From: Gaeumannomyces sp. JS-464
Taxonomy: Eukaryota > Ascomycota > Sordariomycetes > Magnaporthales > Magnaporthaceae
Direction: 5' to 3'
Assembly: GCA_002197995.1 (NCBI GenBank)
Contig: NGZR01000004.1
Span: forward strand, 4,774,001-4,838,000
Length of the DNA stretch: 64,000 bases
The notes beneath the pieces were generated by a model that ran no database searches, was not told where the DNA came from, and was given only the letters and a program-made list of their open reading frames with translations. Position 1 is the stretch's first letter. Each line of letters starts with the position of its first letter. The translations under genes and the position numbers were made by a program. Positions 45,443 through 57,120 of the stretch are shown here, in pieces.

Positions 45443-46016
45443 AGTGGGCGTGATTATATGTTAGTCACATCCTTTCTCCGGATCACGGGAACACGGTGGA
45501 GATTTGGGCGTAAGAGCCTTCTGGTCAGGCGAGGCGGTCCAAACTTAAAGGCAAACACTATTTGCTGGCTGCGGGAGCTGCGAGGCTGTTATCTAGATAG
45601 GTATTTATCCTTTCAGCTGGCCAAATTAATGACATGCTTTAGGCCAAAGGATAAACCGAAACATAAGAAACCCAGACCGAATAGGAAGGACAATAGGTTG
45701 GGGACAAAACGGAAACCAAAAAGGTGAATAATGGGTCCAATTAAGAGGCTTTTCCCGGCTACCCACCCTTTTTGCTCCCGCACCCACCCCCACCCCGATA
45801 TCGGCCGCCATGCAATTTTCTATAGGGCGCCCATATAAATAAACATAGGCTTCAATGCAGGCAGGGGCTTAATCAACAAGAGGGAAGCAAGTAAAAGTTA
45901 TCGCCACGAGCAATTTATTAATAAACGATTAAAAACGCGGTGTTAAACCGCCAAGTTACATAGGAAAAGTACAAGGGCACGGCGTTAAAGCCGTCTATCT
46001 AGGGCTATAAAAGGGC

Positions 46017-47131
46017 CTAGGGACTCGCAAAAGGATTAAAAAACTCGCTAAAAGCCGGCGCAGGCGCTGGAAAGGGCGCGGAGGCCCCCCCGGCCAGCTT
46101 TAAAGGCAGGGCGGCCGGCGAGGAGGGTAAGGCGGCCGGTGTTAAAAGCAGGGGAGTGCCGAGGGTAAGCATAGGACCTTTGGCCTCGTCAGCCTCGTCC
46201 CGTGCCTGCAGGGAAGCACCCAATTCTTGTTGGGAGTAATCCCGTTTTGCGCTGGCCCTTATACCCGTGCGGGTACGCGTGTAAGGCCCTGCCGCCGGCG
46301 CCTCGTTGCTAAAAGGGCCGGTCCCTCGAGGCCGGCACTTTTTAACCCCAACCGGCTTTGTAACCCGCAACAAGGGGTCCTCCGCGAGGCGGTTGCCCGC
46401 GTGCAGCCAAAAGCTATCGACGGCGGCGATCTGCAAGCCAGGCGCTTGCGGATCGCGCTGCTGAGCTTTATGCAACGCAATAAGCTCGTGGGGATAAGGC
46501 AGGCCGTATTGCGCACGCGTAAAGTTGGTGCAAAAGCCGATATTTAGGCCGGTTGGGTGCTTGCGGGAGGGGAACGTTGATATCGCACGGAGATTAATTT
46601 GTTTAAGGAGATTAAAGCACTATAACGAGGCGCGTAAAGGGAGGGCTCCCGCCTACGAACGGCCGGCGTAATCCCACTTTACGCGCGCGTGGGAGGTCCG
46701 TTGGCGATTTTTAAAAGCCGTAATTCTGTGCCCCGTTTGCCGGCGAGTCGCCTGCTTAACTTGGGCTAATGTTAATCGGGAGGAAAGGTCGTACGTTTTA
46801 AGAGATCCGTGATTTCCTTCGGCGCCGGCGGTACTAATTACGCCTTAATTAGGGTTGTATTTGGTATAACAATAGGCCCATTGCCGGCGAAAAGGCCAAA
46901 CGGTTTGTTACAAGTAGTTAATTAAGCGTTCCTGCTTAAAAAACTTGCTAACAAGCTTATTTATAGCCTTTTTATGCGCTAAACGGCTCCGGGCATAAAT
47001 AACGTGCTTTAAAAGGGCAAAAAAGCCAGCCCGCGTGTAAGGAATATCATTAGGGTTATGTTAGTAAGCATTTAAGCCTTAGGCAAACCAGATCCGTTAG
47101 TAACTGTTATAAAAAAAATCCTCCTCGTTAG
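46017..47131 (-). pseudogene. MULE transposase, C-terminal part with SWIM-like zinc finger
   Basis: This is the continuation of the transposase interrupted by element F. Near 46540-46470 it reads NIGFCTNFTRAQYGLPYPHELIALH, the C-x-n-GLPC-x-H pattern of the SWIM-like finger in fungal MULE transposases, with the second cysteine changed to tyrosine. The tail (46475-46017) is Ala/Pro-rich, ends FFNPFASP, and has a QQELGASLQARDEADE coiled-coil-like stretch. The part between 47131 and 46560 has several stops. Confidence 0.7.
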
Positions 47132-47282
47132 TGTTACGGAGCGAGCTTTAGCCCACGCCCAAACCACCACCAACCTTGTATATAAACTGCCTCCCGCTGC
47201 CAAATAGCTAAAAAACCTTTCTCTTTTTTCCTCGCGCAATTAATAGTTTCTTTATATAAAACCTAAATGTTGCACTGTAACA
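47132..47282 (+). repeat. 5' LTR of element F
   Basis: The LTR is 151 bp, short for a Gypsy element. A TATATAAAC box lies near 47181. It ends GCACTGTAACA. Confidence 0.9.
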
Positions 47283-47479
47283 ATTTGTTACGCTAACCTT
47301 CGAAAACCGGCCGATACGGTAACCGCTTTTCACTACGACCAAAACACGCAATATACCACGGAACTACACCCAAATTAAAACCACGCCGACGGATCGACAC
47401 CGGAACGACGGCAGCATTACGACACTATAATACCATAGCACTATAACATACTAAAGTACGGTGGGGAATGCCTTTGCTA

Positions 47480-48730
47480 GGTATCCTTTACTAAAATCGC
47501 TAATTAAAAGCGCCGAAGCAATAAACGTAATAGCGTTTATTAGCGTAATAACTAGTAATTAAAAAGTGTCGAACCAAACATACGGCATTTTTTAAACACT
47601 TAATAATAGTATGGAAAAAATGCTTAAAATTAATTAAAAAACTAAGCAAAATTTAAACGAAATAACTAAATACCGTTAAAAAGCAGTTGGAAATTTTAAG
47701 CGAAAAACGGCGAAATGCGCGTAATACGAAAAGGAAAAAGAAGCGGCGTACTAATTTAAAACCTAAATGCTAAAACGACTTAACGCCAGCCAAAACCGAA
47801 TTTGAAAACTGGAAGGCCAATTAGCAAAAGCCAAAGCGGCGCGCTAAAAAACCCTGCTTAGCCCAAAGATATATACCCAACTATAATTAAAACCTTTACA
47901 CCGCTTTTAGGGGACGACGGGGCCCCGCCGGCTTAACACCATATAATTACCGATAAGCCCGTTTTTTTCAACCAAAAGGCTATAACCCTTTAACATTTTC
48001 AAATGGGCAATTACTGCCCGAAACCCGCCAAAAAGCGTACGAGCCCTAAAAAGCCCAATTGCAAACAAAGTTTGCACTAAACGGACACGCGTTCCCAAAA
48101 CAAAAGGAAAAGGTTTTATACGCCGGACAATTCCTTTCGGGATAAGCCTATAGCTTTGTTAAAAACCGTATGCTTAATAGCGCTAACTTATCGACCCGCT
48201 AACTGTCCACTATTAACGAGCTTTTCCGTATTTTAAACCCGGTGTATATTACCGCCGACGCCGCGCAGGCCGTTTAACGCCACTTCGCCAGCCTTAAGCA
48301 AAGCAAAAGCTTTTATAAGGACTTTATTAACGAGTTTTATAAGTTAACCGATTTATACGATATAACGGATGTATAACTCGTCGAGGCTTTTAAAGCAAAG
48401 GTTAACGGCGAATTAAGCGCGCTTTTGCGGCCCATGTTTCTAAACTTACGTCCCGGCCCCGGCGCTTTCGATAAATGGGTAGCGTTATTCCGAAACCTAT
48501 CCAATAACATCGCAAACCACGATTATCGCCAAAAAGGCTACAACCAGTCGATATAAAACCGATATGCCGCGTAGCAAAACCTTAGCGACGCTATAAACCT
48601 TAGCAAAATTAGTATAACGGGACGCTAAATTACGCCGCAGGAAAAGCAAAAGCGTAAAGTCGAACGACTTTGCTTTTATTGCGGGAAAAACGGCCACATA
48701 TCCCGCGAATACCTAGCGAAAATTAGCGAT
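47480..48730 (+). pseudogene. gag: Element F gag
   Basis: The N-terminal half is rich in charged and coiled-coil-like residues (47600-47860). The core includes YKDFINEFYKLTDLYDI near 48315-48370 and NIANHDYRQKGYNQS near 48510-48550. The zinc knuckle near 48670-48712 reads CFYCGKNGHISREY, with the last cysteine changed to tyrosine by TGC to TAC. The stops are RIP-type. Confidence 0.7.
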
Positions 48731-48829
48731 ACACCGTTAAAAAACGAGTAAGCCTTACGGTAAGTTGCCCGCGAAGCACCAAAAGGTAATTAACATAAGC
48801 AAACACAAAAAACGGAGTTTTTTTTAACA

Positions 48830-51800
48830 TAATAGGCCTTAATACAACTTTCTCCTTTTCCACGTACCTTTGTTTAAACAATGCCGAAATTATCCCGTAT
48901 CGATCGCTTATCGACACCGGGTGCTTTCCATAGGCATTTATTAATAACGCTTTCGCGCGCAAATACTAATTAAAACGATAAAAGCTTTTACGATTTAAAA
49001 CGCTTCGATTCGCTAACGGAAAGGTTACGAAATACCTTACCGAATTCGTCCAAATTAAACATTAGTTCGCTAGCAGGCTAAAAACCTTAATTATATACTG
49101 CTGGCCGCTGGGTGGCTTTAACGTTATTTTAGGCCTGCTTTAGCTACGATATTATAACCCCGATATCTATTAAAAGGCGGGCACCCTATTAGTTAACGGC
49201 GAAACGATAGCAAAAACCCACTACGCTATACCCGACCTAAAAGTTAGGATATTTAATGCTTTAAATTTCGCTATGTTTTACAAATAACTAAAAGTGTAAA
49301 TGGAACGAACCACCCTAAAAAAACTCCTTTCCGATATAATAATAAACCGCTTTATTAACCCGCGGGGCAATTTGCAAATCGCTAAAAAAACGCTAGTAAC
49401 ACTTTTACGAGCTATTTTTACTTTAGATAACGCCTTACGCGATACCCCGTTAACCTTAAAATTGGAAAACTTCCGGAATTGGATCGACGAGGCACCGCAC
49501 TTTCGTCGGGTATTTAAAAAAAACATCGAAAAATATTTGGAAGGAATAACGCCAGCGACAATGCAAAAAATCCTCGATAAATTGCCTAAAAAATTAAAAA
49601 ACTTGGCCGATTATTTTTCGCTTAAAAACGCGGAAATATTGCCATTATACCGGCCATTCGATTATAAAATTAAGCTTTTCGCCGGACAAACGCTGCCATA
49701 TAGCTATTACCGCGCCATATTACCCGAAAAGCTACGTATAATGCGGAAGTATTTGGACGAACACTTAAACAAAGGTTTTATACGCTTTAGCTAATCCCTC
49801 GCCGCCGTACTAGTGCTTTTCGCGCGGAAATTTAGCGGAGGAATAAAGGTGTGCGTAAATTACAAAGGTTTAAAATAACGTTACTATTAAAAACCGCTAC
49901 CTAATCCCATTTATTAAAAAAACCTTAAACGCATTATCGAAAGCGAAATGGTTTATTAAACTTAATATTACGGCGGCATTTAACCGTTTACGCATCGCTT
50001 TAAAAGATAAATGGAAAACCGCGTTTATTACGAAGTTCGGCCTATTCGAATACCTCGTTGCGAATTTCGGCATAATAAAAGCCCCAAATTCGTTTTAATA
50101 CTATATTAACTATACGCTAAGCGATTCGCTAAATAAATTCGTTATAGCATATTTAAACGACGTGCTTATATATAGCGAAACGCAAGCGAAGCATTAGCGA
50201 TACGTTAAAAAAATAGTGCAAAAGCTTTTAAACGCCGGCTTTACAATCGACATTCGGAAATGCGAATTTAGCGTTTAAAAAACGAAATACCTAAATTTGG
50301 TAATTATAACGCAAAAGATGCGGATAAACGAGGAAAAAGTTCGAGCGATTAAAAACTAGTAAAAGCTTTAATCGCTAAAAAACTTTTAACGCTTTATCGG
50401 CTTTGCCAACTTTTACCGACGGTTTATTAAAAGCTTTTCCAAAATCGCGCAGCCTTTTATAGCATTAATAAGCTATAAAAGCTGGCTAAACACTTTTACG
50501 AACGAGGTTATAACGGCGTTCCGATAGCTAAAAAACGCCTTTTCGTTAACGATTACTTTAGCCTTTTACGACCTTACCAAAAGGACTATCGTAAAGGTAA
50601 ACGCGTTTAATTAGGCGTCGAGCGGGGTGCTATTACAAGTTAACAAGCTAGGGATCCGCCGACCAATCGCCTTTTTTTTAGCAAAGCACTCGCTAACGGA
50701 ATGCAATTACGAAATTTACGATAAAAAGCTTTTAGCAATCGTTAAGGCATTTAAAAAGTGGCGTTTAAAACTACAAAGCACGAAATAAGCAATGGAAATG
50801 TGGTCGAATTATAAAAACCTTTAATATTTCGCTACTATTAAACTGTTAAACCAGCGTTAAATTCGTTGGTCGGAATTCCTTAGCGATTTTAAATTTCAAA
50901 TTGTATATAAACCGGGAAAATTAACCGTAATGCCAAACGCATTTTCCAAGCTATTTGGCGTAAAACTGGCGGACATTTAAAACGTAACAAACGATAGGAT
51001 CGCATTTTAGCACCGCATACTATTGCTAATTAACGTATGGCAAGCGGAAAACTAGCGATAAGCCGTTAACGGGCCAGCATATAAACAATCGATATTACGG
51101 CGATTAAACGTGTCGCAACCTATAAACACACATATTAACAACGCTTACGCCAAATGCGAAACGATATAAGCTATACTAACGGCGTTACGGGACTTAACGA
51201 TAAGGCAGTTTTTTAACGCGATCCGGAAATATAAAATTGCCATTGCCGATTGCTTAGCGATTTGCGGTCGAATTTATATTAGTAAGCGATTGTAAATCCC
51301 GTTTAATAATGCATTTCGACTTTAAATCCTTCACCGCATATATAACCTACCGCTAAAAAGGCACTTTGGCAAACGAAAACGTACGACTTTACTTGCAGGA
51401 TTTACACGTGGCCGGGTTTTTAGCGGGACGTTAGCGCTTTCGTACGAGGATGCCACTTTTATAAAATGGTTAAAAAAAGGAAAGGTTTACTAAACGGCTT
51501 TTTAAAGCCCCTTCCGGTGCTATTCCGGCCGTGGGCAAATATTTCCATGAATTTCGTTAGGCTATTACCGAAATGCGAACGGAACGGCGTTATGCACGAA
51601 AACGTTTTAATAGTAATCGACCGATTAATAAAAATGAAACATTATATCCCTATTAGCGCTACAAACGTAGGCATTTTAGCAAACGCTTTCGTTTTGTTAG
51701 TTTATCGCTATTACGGAACCCTAAACACTATTATATTCGATAAGGGCACCCAATTTATATCGGCTTTTTAAAAAAAACTGTCGAAACGTTTGGGAATCGC

Positions 51801-52450
51801 TTTTCGCCATTCGTTATTACACCACCCGAAATCCGATAGCCAAATAAAAATCGTTAACGCATATATGGAATAATACCTTCGGGCGTTTTGCTTGTTTTAT
51901 TAAAACGATTAAATGGATTAGCTGCCAATTAAAAAGTTTACTAGCAATAATTAGGTGTTAAAAACCACGCACGTTACCTTTTTTTTCGCCAACTATAAAT
52001 AGCACCCGCATATAGGGATAAAACCGAAAATAAAACGAAAAAACGGTAATACGTTAGCAATTCGACGTAAATTTATAATGCTATTATAATCGCGAACCGT
52101 ATCGAAAAGGTTTTCGAATTTGTTAAAACGCTAGCGAAAGCATCGAAGGAACGTTACGTGGAAGCGGCGAACCGCTATCGTTAAAACGCGAGCACGTTCG
52201 AAATCGGCGATTAAATATAGGTAAATACGAAATATATAGCGTTTTTACGCCCCACTTTTAAGCTTAGTAATAAATGGGTAAGCTCGTTTTACGTAACGAA
52301 GGTTTACTTACGCGTTTTTGCAGTTTAATTGCTTGCGAAATATAAGATTTTCCCCGTTTTCCACATTTTTAATCGCGCGGGAAAAGTTAAGGTTGCCCGG
52401 GCAGGATTAAATTAATAAGCAGTACGCGAGGAAAGCAAATGGCTTAAAAC
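48830..52450 (+). pseudogene. pol: Element F pol: protease, RT, RNase H, integrase
   Basis: Protease has SLIDTGCFP (about 48905-48930) with an intact D-T-G. The open piece 49300-49794 is the protease-RT linker and RT start, with AGQTLPYSYYRAILPEKLRIMRKYL (Gypsy RT entry). RT then has FIKLNITAAFNRLRIALKDKWKTAF near 49955-50030 and AYLNDVLIYSETQ near 50148-50183, with YLDD changed to YLND. RNase H has [18 protein letters not shown] near 50700-50750. Integrase (51466-51771 and on) has WANISMNFVRLLP (first Asp changed to Asn), IFDKGTQFISAF and SDSQIKIVNAYME. It is typical in order and length but not expressible. Confidence 0.85.
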
Positions 52451-54750
52451 TGGCGAAGCACTTAAGCGAGGATAACGAAAACACGAAAGCTTAATAGTAT
52501 TTCGATTGCATTTTAAATTTTAAAAGCACGCCGAAAAACTTGCAATATAAAGTTAAATAAGCGGCATTATACGCACCCACATAGCAGTTATCGCGGGATT
52601 TAAAAAGCGCGGATAACAAAATTTAAAAGTTTTACAAACGCTACTCGTATAAGCCGGGGTTACCGTTATAATAGCAGCTATTAATAGCAACCCAGGCGAA
52701 AAACGGCGCACGCCCGGCTTCGCACAACATTTTAAAACGGAATAGCTACTTAAAAAACCAAAAAATAGGCCGAAGAAAAACACCGCAATTTTAATTCCCC
52801 AATTTAATTAAACAGCGCTAAAGCAAAAAAAAGCAAACGAAATTAAAACGAAGCTATACCATTATACCGGGATAAACATAATCCTATATTATTACCATAT
52901 GCTATTATTAATATCGGCCAAAACGTTACCGTTTTTAACGTTAACCCGGTTACTAGCCGCAACGCCACCGTTACTTTTAAGCTCCGCCTTTTTAAAGCCG
53001 CCGAAAAAGGACTTATTAGCATTGGAATCGAAAAGGGAATTATCCGATATGTGGTCGCGATCCGGGAAAGTAACACCATAAACCACCCCCTCGTCTTCGA
53101 TCCGCCAAATGTTCGTTAACAAAAAGCTGGCGAAAAACGCGCGAATTTTTTTTACGATATTATTACTAACGCGATTAATAAAGTTATACGCGGCTTTATA
53201 GCGCATGCTATATATAACATTATTACGACGAACATTAACTCGCGTAACGCTTTAAAAACGACGGAGCGTTTCCGTATTATAACTATCCCACTTTTCGTAA
53301 AAAATGTTAATAAAACAACGACGAGCAAGCTTTTATAAGCGGCTACCGTCGTTAATATTACGAAAGCGGGTTTGCACAAATATAACGTTAATACCACAGC
53401 GTTAAAATAACGGAGCTATAAGCCACGCAAAGGCACCAAATATACCTAGCGAAGCGATTGCTAATCGACGCGGCGATTAAAGCGCTCGCCCGGCGAATAA
53501 GGGAGTTGGCCTACTCGCGCGCCTTAGCGAAAGCGGCAGCAAGCTCGCGCTTAATGCGCTTTTACTGTAAGGAAATAAAAGCGGTTAGCGCTAGCGATCG
53601 TTTAGCGAAACCATAAAAAACTACTAACGTTACGGCCTTTTTTTAGGCTACTCGCACTACGTTATTTATCGCTTTGGGAGATAGCGCGAACGAACGCGTT
53701 AAGCAGCAAATATATCGCTTTAAACACGGCATTAAAACGCCGCAAATTAAACAACGTATAATCGTTAAAATCGGCATTAATAGCATTATTACCATCGCTT
53801 ACGTGCTCGGCGGCGTCCTAATAGCAAAGCTCCTAATGGTAAGCGGTGGCGCGATAAAAGAAAAACTCGTTAAAAGCCTAAAAGCGAACGAAATCCTTTA
53901 AATCGCTACGGAAAAACGGCGATAGTTAGCCAAAAATATGTTAATAGGAAACCAGCGAAATAAGGGCGATAATACGTATTTCGCAGCAAAGCTTATTACG
54001 GGTACCGCATTAATCGCAAAAATCCGACTAAGCCGATTTGCAACTAACGCTCGTAAAGTGGCACGTTATTTTAAGCGCTTTAACCATTTACTTAAACGAC
54101 GACGTAACGCGGGCGGAAACCAAAGTGCGTATACGCTTTAAAGCGGTTCGTATGCAAAAAATGCAAATGCGCGTGGTAAAAGCGGCACCGCGGTTAAACA
54201 TTTCGCCAAAGCGAGAAAAAACGAAAGCCATCGCGATAATAGCGAAAACGCAGCGGAAAACGAAACGGGTACGCGGGAATAAAAAAAGCTTAACAAAAAA
54301 GCTTACGCGCGTAAAAGCGCTAACGATAAAACGGCGCAAAACCAAAGGAAAAGCGGCGAAAATATAACGTTACGACGTTATTATTATCGCTAATCGAAAA
54401 CTTGTCGAGGCGCGACGAAAACGGAGCAAAGCAAATGGAAAAAAAAAAGGGAACGTAACGGAAGCCCAGCGAAAAAACGGGGGGATAACGAACAAAAGCA
54501 TAACGCAAACGGGCACAAAAACCCAACGAAAAGGGAAGGAGCGACATAACCGAACGCGACCCGCGACCGGAAGCGGGATAAGGACGGAGCTGGGAACGGG
54601 GTAAAGAAAAGGTAAAAAGGAAGTGAAAACCCGGCGTAAAGGCACCGAGGAACTGGCATAACGCGTCCAAAGTGGTCGCGAAACCTTTACAAACACGTAA
54701 CCACTATTAAATTTGCAGTTAAGGATAATTGCGGTTTTAGGTTGGGGTAT
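52451..54750 (+). other. Element F 3' segment of unknown content
   Basis: About 2.3 kb lies between the integrase end and the 3' LTR, far more than Gypsy elements need. Plus-strand frames still show coding-like pieces: GFIAHAIYNIITTNINSRNALKTTERFRI near 53190-53270, the open piece 53674-53901 (KQQIYRFKHGIKTPQIKQRI...), and a Lys/Arg-rich part from 54038 to 54500. I recognise no domain. It could be an additional retrotransposon ORF, a captured host segment, or part of gag rearranged. Confidence 0.4.
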
Positions 54751-54900
54751 TATTACGAAGCAAGCCCTAACCCACGCTTAGATTACCACTAACCTTATAT
54801 ATAAACTGCCTCCCGCTACCAAGTAGCTAAAGGACCTTTTTCTTTTCTCCTCGCGTAATAACAGTTTCTTTATACAAAACCTAAGTGTTGCACTGTGACA
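54751..54900 (+). repeat. 3' LTR of element F
   Basis: The LTR is 150 bp, colinear with 47132-47282, with a RIP-changed second base. It is followed by the target duplication GTTAG. Confidence 0.92.
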
Positions 54901-54905
54901 GTTAG

Positions 54906-56177
54906 CCTTGTTAGCCTCGCCCTCGTTAGGGCCCGGCCCGGCCTTTAACCCTCGCCGGGCCTCGTTTTAGGCGTTTTGATTAGGAGATCCCTCGAGGGCT
55001 TTCGCGGCCGCAGATTTGCTCCATTTCTTTTTTATTTAAAGCATAACGTCGGCGTTTATATAATAAACGCAAAGCTGCATTTTCGCGAAGGGAAAACGGG
55101 CTTAAAAGCCGGCGCGCAAGCGAGAATCTAAGTCCGTAAAGGCGACTTTAGGAGCCGGGATTTCGAAGGCTGTTAGAAAATCGCGGAAAGTACCGAAAAG
55201 CTAAAGGAAAGTCTCCTCCGTCTCGTTGTTTATTAGCCCCTAAAAAGCCAGTATCGTTATGCGTTTATTGGTTAGGATTACGGCCGTTAAAAGGTGCAAA
55301 TTGTTGCGGTTCGTTTTATAGGTAACGTCGATCTGGAGGCAGTGCGGGTGGCTTAAAAAAAAGGGACGGCTTTCCCGTATGCCCAGGTAACGCCGGCAAA
55401 GGTGGTAGTCGTTTCTGGGTCTCGTTAAAGGAAATCGGGCGGGTTAAAGGCTTTAAACACGACCTCCGGGTCGTTTAAAGCGCGCACCAAAGCCGCCGCC
55501 GGCTTGTATCTGTTAATTTTAACCTTTTTGTAAGCTGCCTTATACCGGTACAGCGCTAGCAGGTTCCAGGGCACGTCGGGAAAGCGGCGGCGGCAAAGGT
55601 CGAGTATCGATCAGGTGCGGACTGTAAAGTCCTCGAACAAAGGGTTAAGGAACCTCCAGTGCTTGTCGGTAAGGGTCGAGGCCTGTTAGGTAACGGAGGG
55701 CCCTATAGCGTTTGCAGGGAGTCGGCCGTGGCTTTGGTGGGTAAAACTCGTTATTTTGGCGCTCCAAAAACCTCTGTTAGCCTTAAGGCGTTGCACAATA
55801 AAGCCGTAAGTGCAGTTAAAGATTTGGGAGGTACGCGTGCGCAGTCGGAAGGCCCGGGAAGCCCGAGGCCGTGGCTGGAAAAAGCACCCGGCTTCGAGCT
55901 TTTTAAGGCCCTAATCGTCGGAAAAGGATCGCATTGTTATTACGTGTATAACCTCGGCGTTGAGATAGCCGCTAAAGGCTTGCATAAGGGCGTTATAGGT
56001 AGGGTAAAGGGTTAAAAGGACTCCCACGGGCTCGGCGGTTTAGGAGAGGCCGTCCCAGTGCGTTGGAGGGTCCGGGGCTTAATTAAAGGCTTTAATAGCT
56101 TCGCCGGGAATCGAACCCGTAGCCTCGTCGGCGCTGGAGTCGTCGCTAAAGATGACGATAGCTTCGTTTCCGTCCAT
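54906..56177 (-). pseudogene. MULE transposase, N-terminal part and DDE core
   Basis: A candidate start is the ATG at 56177 (MDGNEAIVIFSDDSSADEA). The DNA-binding N-terminal part follows: YPTYNALMQAFSGYLNAEV near 55990-55930 and QIFNCTYGFIVQRLKANRGFW near 55820-55760. Then comes DKHWRFLNPLFEDFTVRT near 55665-55610. The catalytic core near 55350-55080 reads HPHCLQIDVTYKTNRNNLHLLTAV, carrying the first catalytic aspartate in the D-x-T-Y-K-T-N box, then NNETEETFL and VAFTDLDSRLRAGF with the second aspartate. The gene continues across element F at 47131. Several in-frame stops are CAA/CAG/TGG-to-stop changes. The enzyme would have moved the MULE by DDE chemistry. Confidence 0.8.
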
Positions 56178-56460
56178 CGCGGTGGTTGTTGTTATTATGC
56201 GGGGAAATTGATTGCTAATGGGCCAAAATGCGCGAAAATTGAAATTCCCTGCAAAATTGCGGTGTTCCGACACCGGAAAACATAGGGGCCGCACAGGCCA
56301 AAAGTGGGTCGGGGTGGGTGCGGGAGCAAAAAGGGTGGGTGGCCGGGAAGAGCCTCTAAAAGAAACCTTGTCGAGCACATTGTGAGTATATCCAGTCTCT
56401 GTCCCTAGCCACTAATCAGCATCAACCGAACAGAGAGGCTCACTTTCGGGATCACAGACG

Positions 56461-57120
56461 GTGAGGGCTACCGCCAGGTGCAAAACATCAAAGCCAAGAG
56501 TTGGCTTCGACGCAGACTTGGCTGACTGCCAAAAGCTGCACAAGCTCGTGTCGACGCTTGGTCTGGCTTAAGAGACACTGCAGTCGTACAAAGACGTCGC
56601 CCACATGCTTAAGGGCCAGGGCGTCGAGCCGGCCTTGATGGCCTCCAACCTGAGGCGCGCCGGCTCCTTTGCCCGCACGGCAAAGGCGCTGCAGGAGAAT
56701 GCCCGTGAAACCTCGGCGCTGATGTCGAAGCTCCTCGAATACCGCAAGTCGGACCTCCTGAACAAGCAGGCCGCGGCGCTCGCCGGCATGGGCGTGGAGT
56801 CTGGCCGCCAAAGCGAGGAGCTCCGCAACCTGGCATACAGGTCGACTGCGGATGCGCGACGCACCAAGATCCTCGCCGTGATTGCTACTCTCTATCTCCC
56901 GGCCAGTCTCGTGGCGGCAGTGTTCCCATCCGAGTTTGTCAGAATTCGCCCATCGCTAGACGCAGAAACGGCTACCTTGTGGGTCTCTCCGTTGATTTGG
57001 GCGTTTATTGTTCTCAGCCTGTTGCTTTCGGGGCTTACTCTTGGGGGAGCTATCTGGTGGGATAGAAAAGGCGGCGTGACTACTTTTACGACTTTGCTCA
57101 AGGTCAAGGAACGGTTGTAA
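56461..57120 (+). pseudogene. CorA-like Mg2+ transporter-type membrane protein, 5'-truncated
   Basis: Coding text begins close to the MULE right end. FDADLADCQKLHKLVSTLGLA is followed by TAA at 56569, then ETLQSYKDVAHMLKGQGVEPALM and an uninterrupted frame to 57120. The long helical part (SNLRRAGSFARTAKALQENARE...) precedes two membrane segments near the C-terminus: ILAVIATLYLPASLVAAVF and WVSPLIWAFIVLSLLLSGLTLG. The helix-rich arm plus YLPASLVAAVF and a two-helix C-terminus resembles fungal CorA-like proteins (the usual GMN signature is not visible). The TAA fits a CAA changed at CpA, so RIP may have leaked out of the MULE. The N-terminal half is absent or unrecognisable. Confidence 0.6.

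Larger units (their letters stand above)
47132..54900 (+). mobile_element. Element F: Ty3/Gypsy retrotransposon with 150-bp LTRs, RIP-inactivated
   Basis: LTRs are 47132-47282 and 54751-54900. Both contain the TATATAAACTGCCTCCCGCT and TAATAGTTTCTTTATA-type segments, start TGTTACG or its RIP form TATTACG, and end CACTGTRACA. A perfect target duplication GTTAG lies at 47127-47131 and 54901-54905. The element is 7769 bp, inserted in the MULE transposase gene in the opposite orientation. It holds gag, protease, RT, RNase H and integrase, followed by about 2.2 kb of unidentified sequence before the 3' LTR. Confidence 0.92.
45743..56358 (-). mobile_element. Mutator-like (MULE) DNA transposon, split by element F
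   Basis: Terminal inverted repeats of about 47 bp lie at 45744-45792 (AGAGGCTTTTCCCGGC...CTCCCGCACCCACCCC) and 56308-56357. Between them, once element F is removed, about 2.8 kb remains, with one MULE transposase gene on the minus strand. I see no target duplication at the outer ends, so the ends may be decayed or rearranged. RIP-type stops are present, but composition is less AT-rich than in element F. Confidence 0.8.

Noticed and set aside
54320..54696. Hydrophobic open frames on the minus strand inside element F
   Set aside because: Phe/Arg/Ser-rich shadow of a Lys/Arg-rich plus-strand stretch, not a membrane protein.
55659..56015. 118-codon plus-strand open frame
   Set aside because: It is antisense to the MULE transposase, whose DDE core lies on the minus strand.
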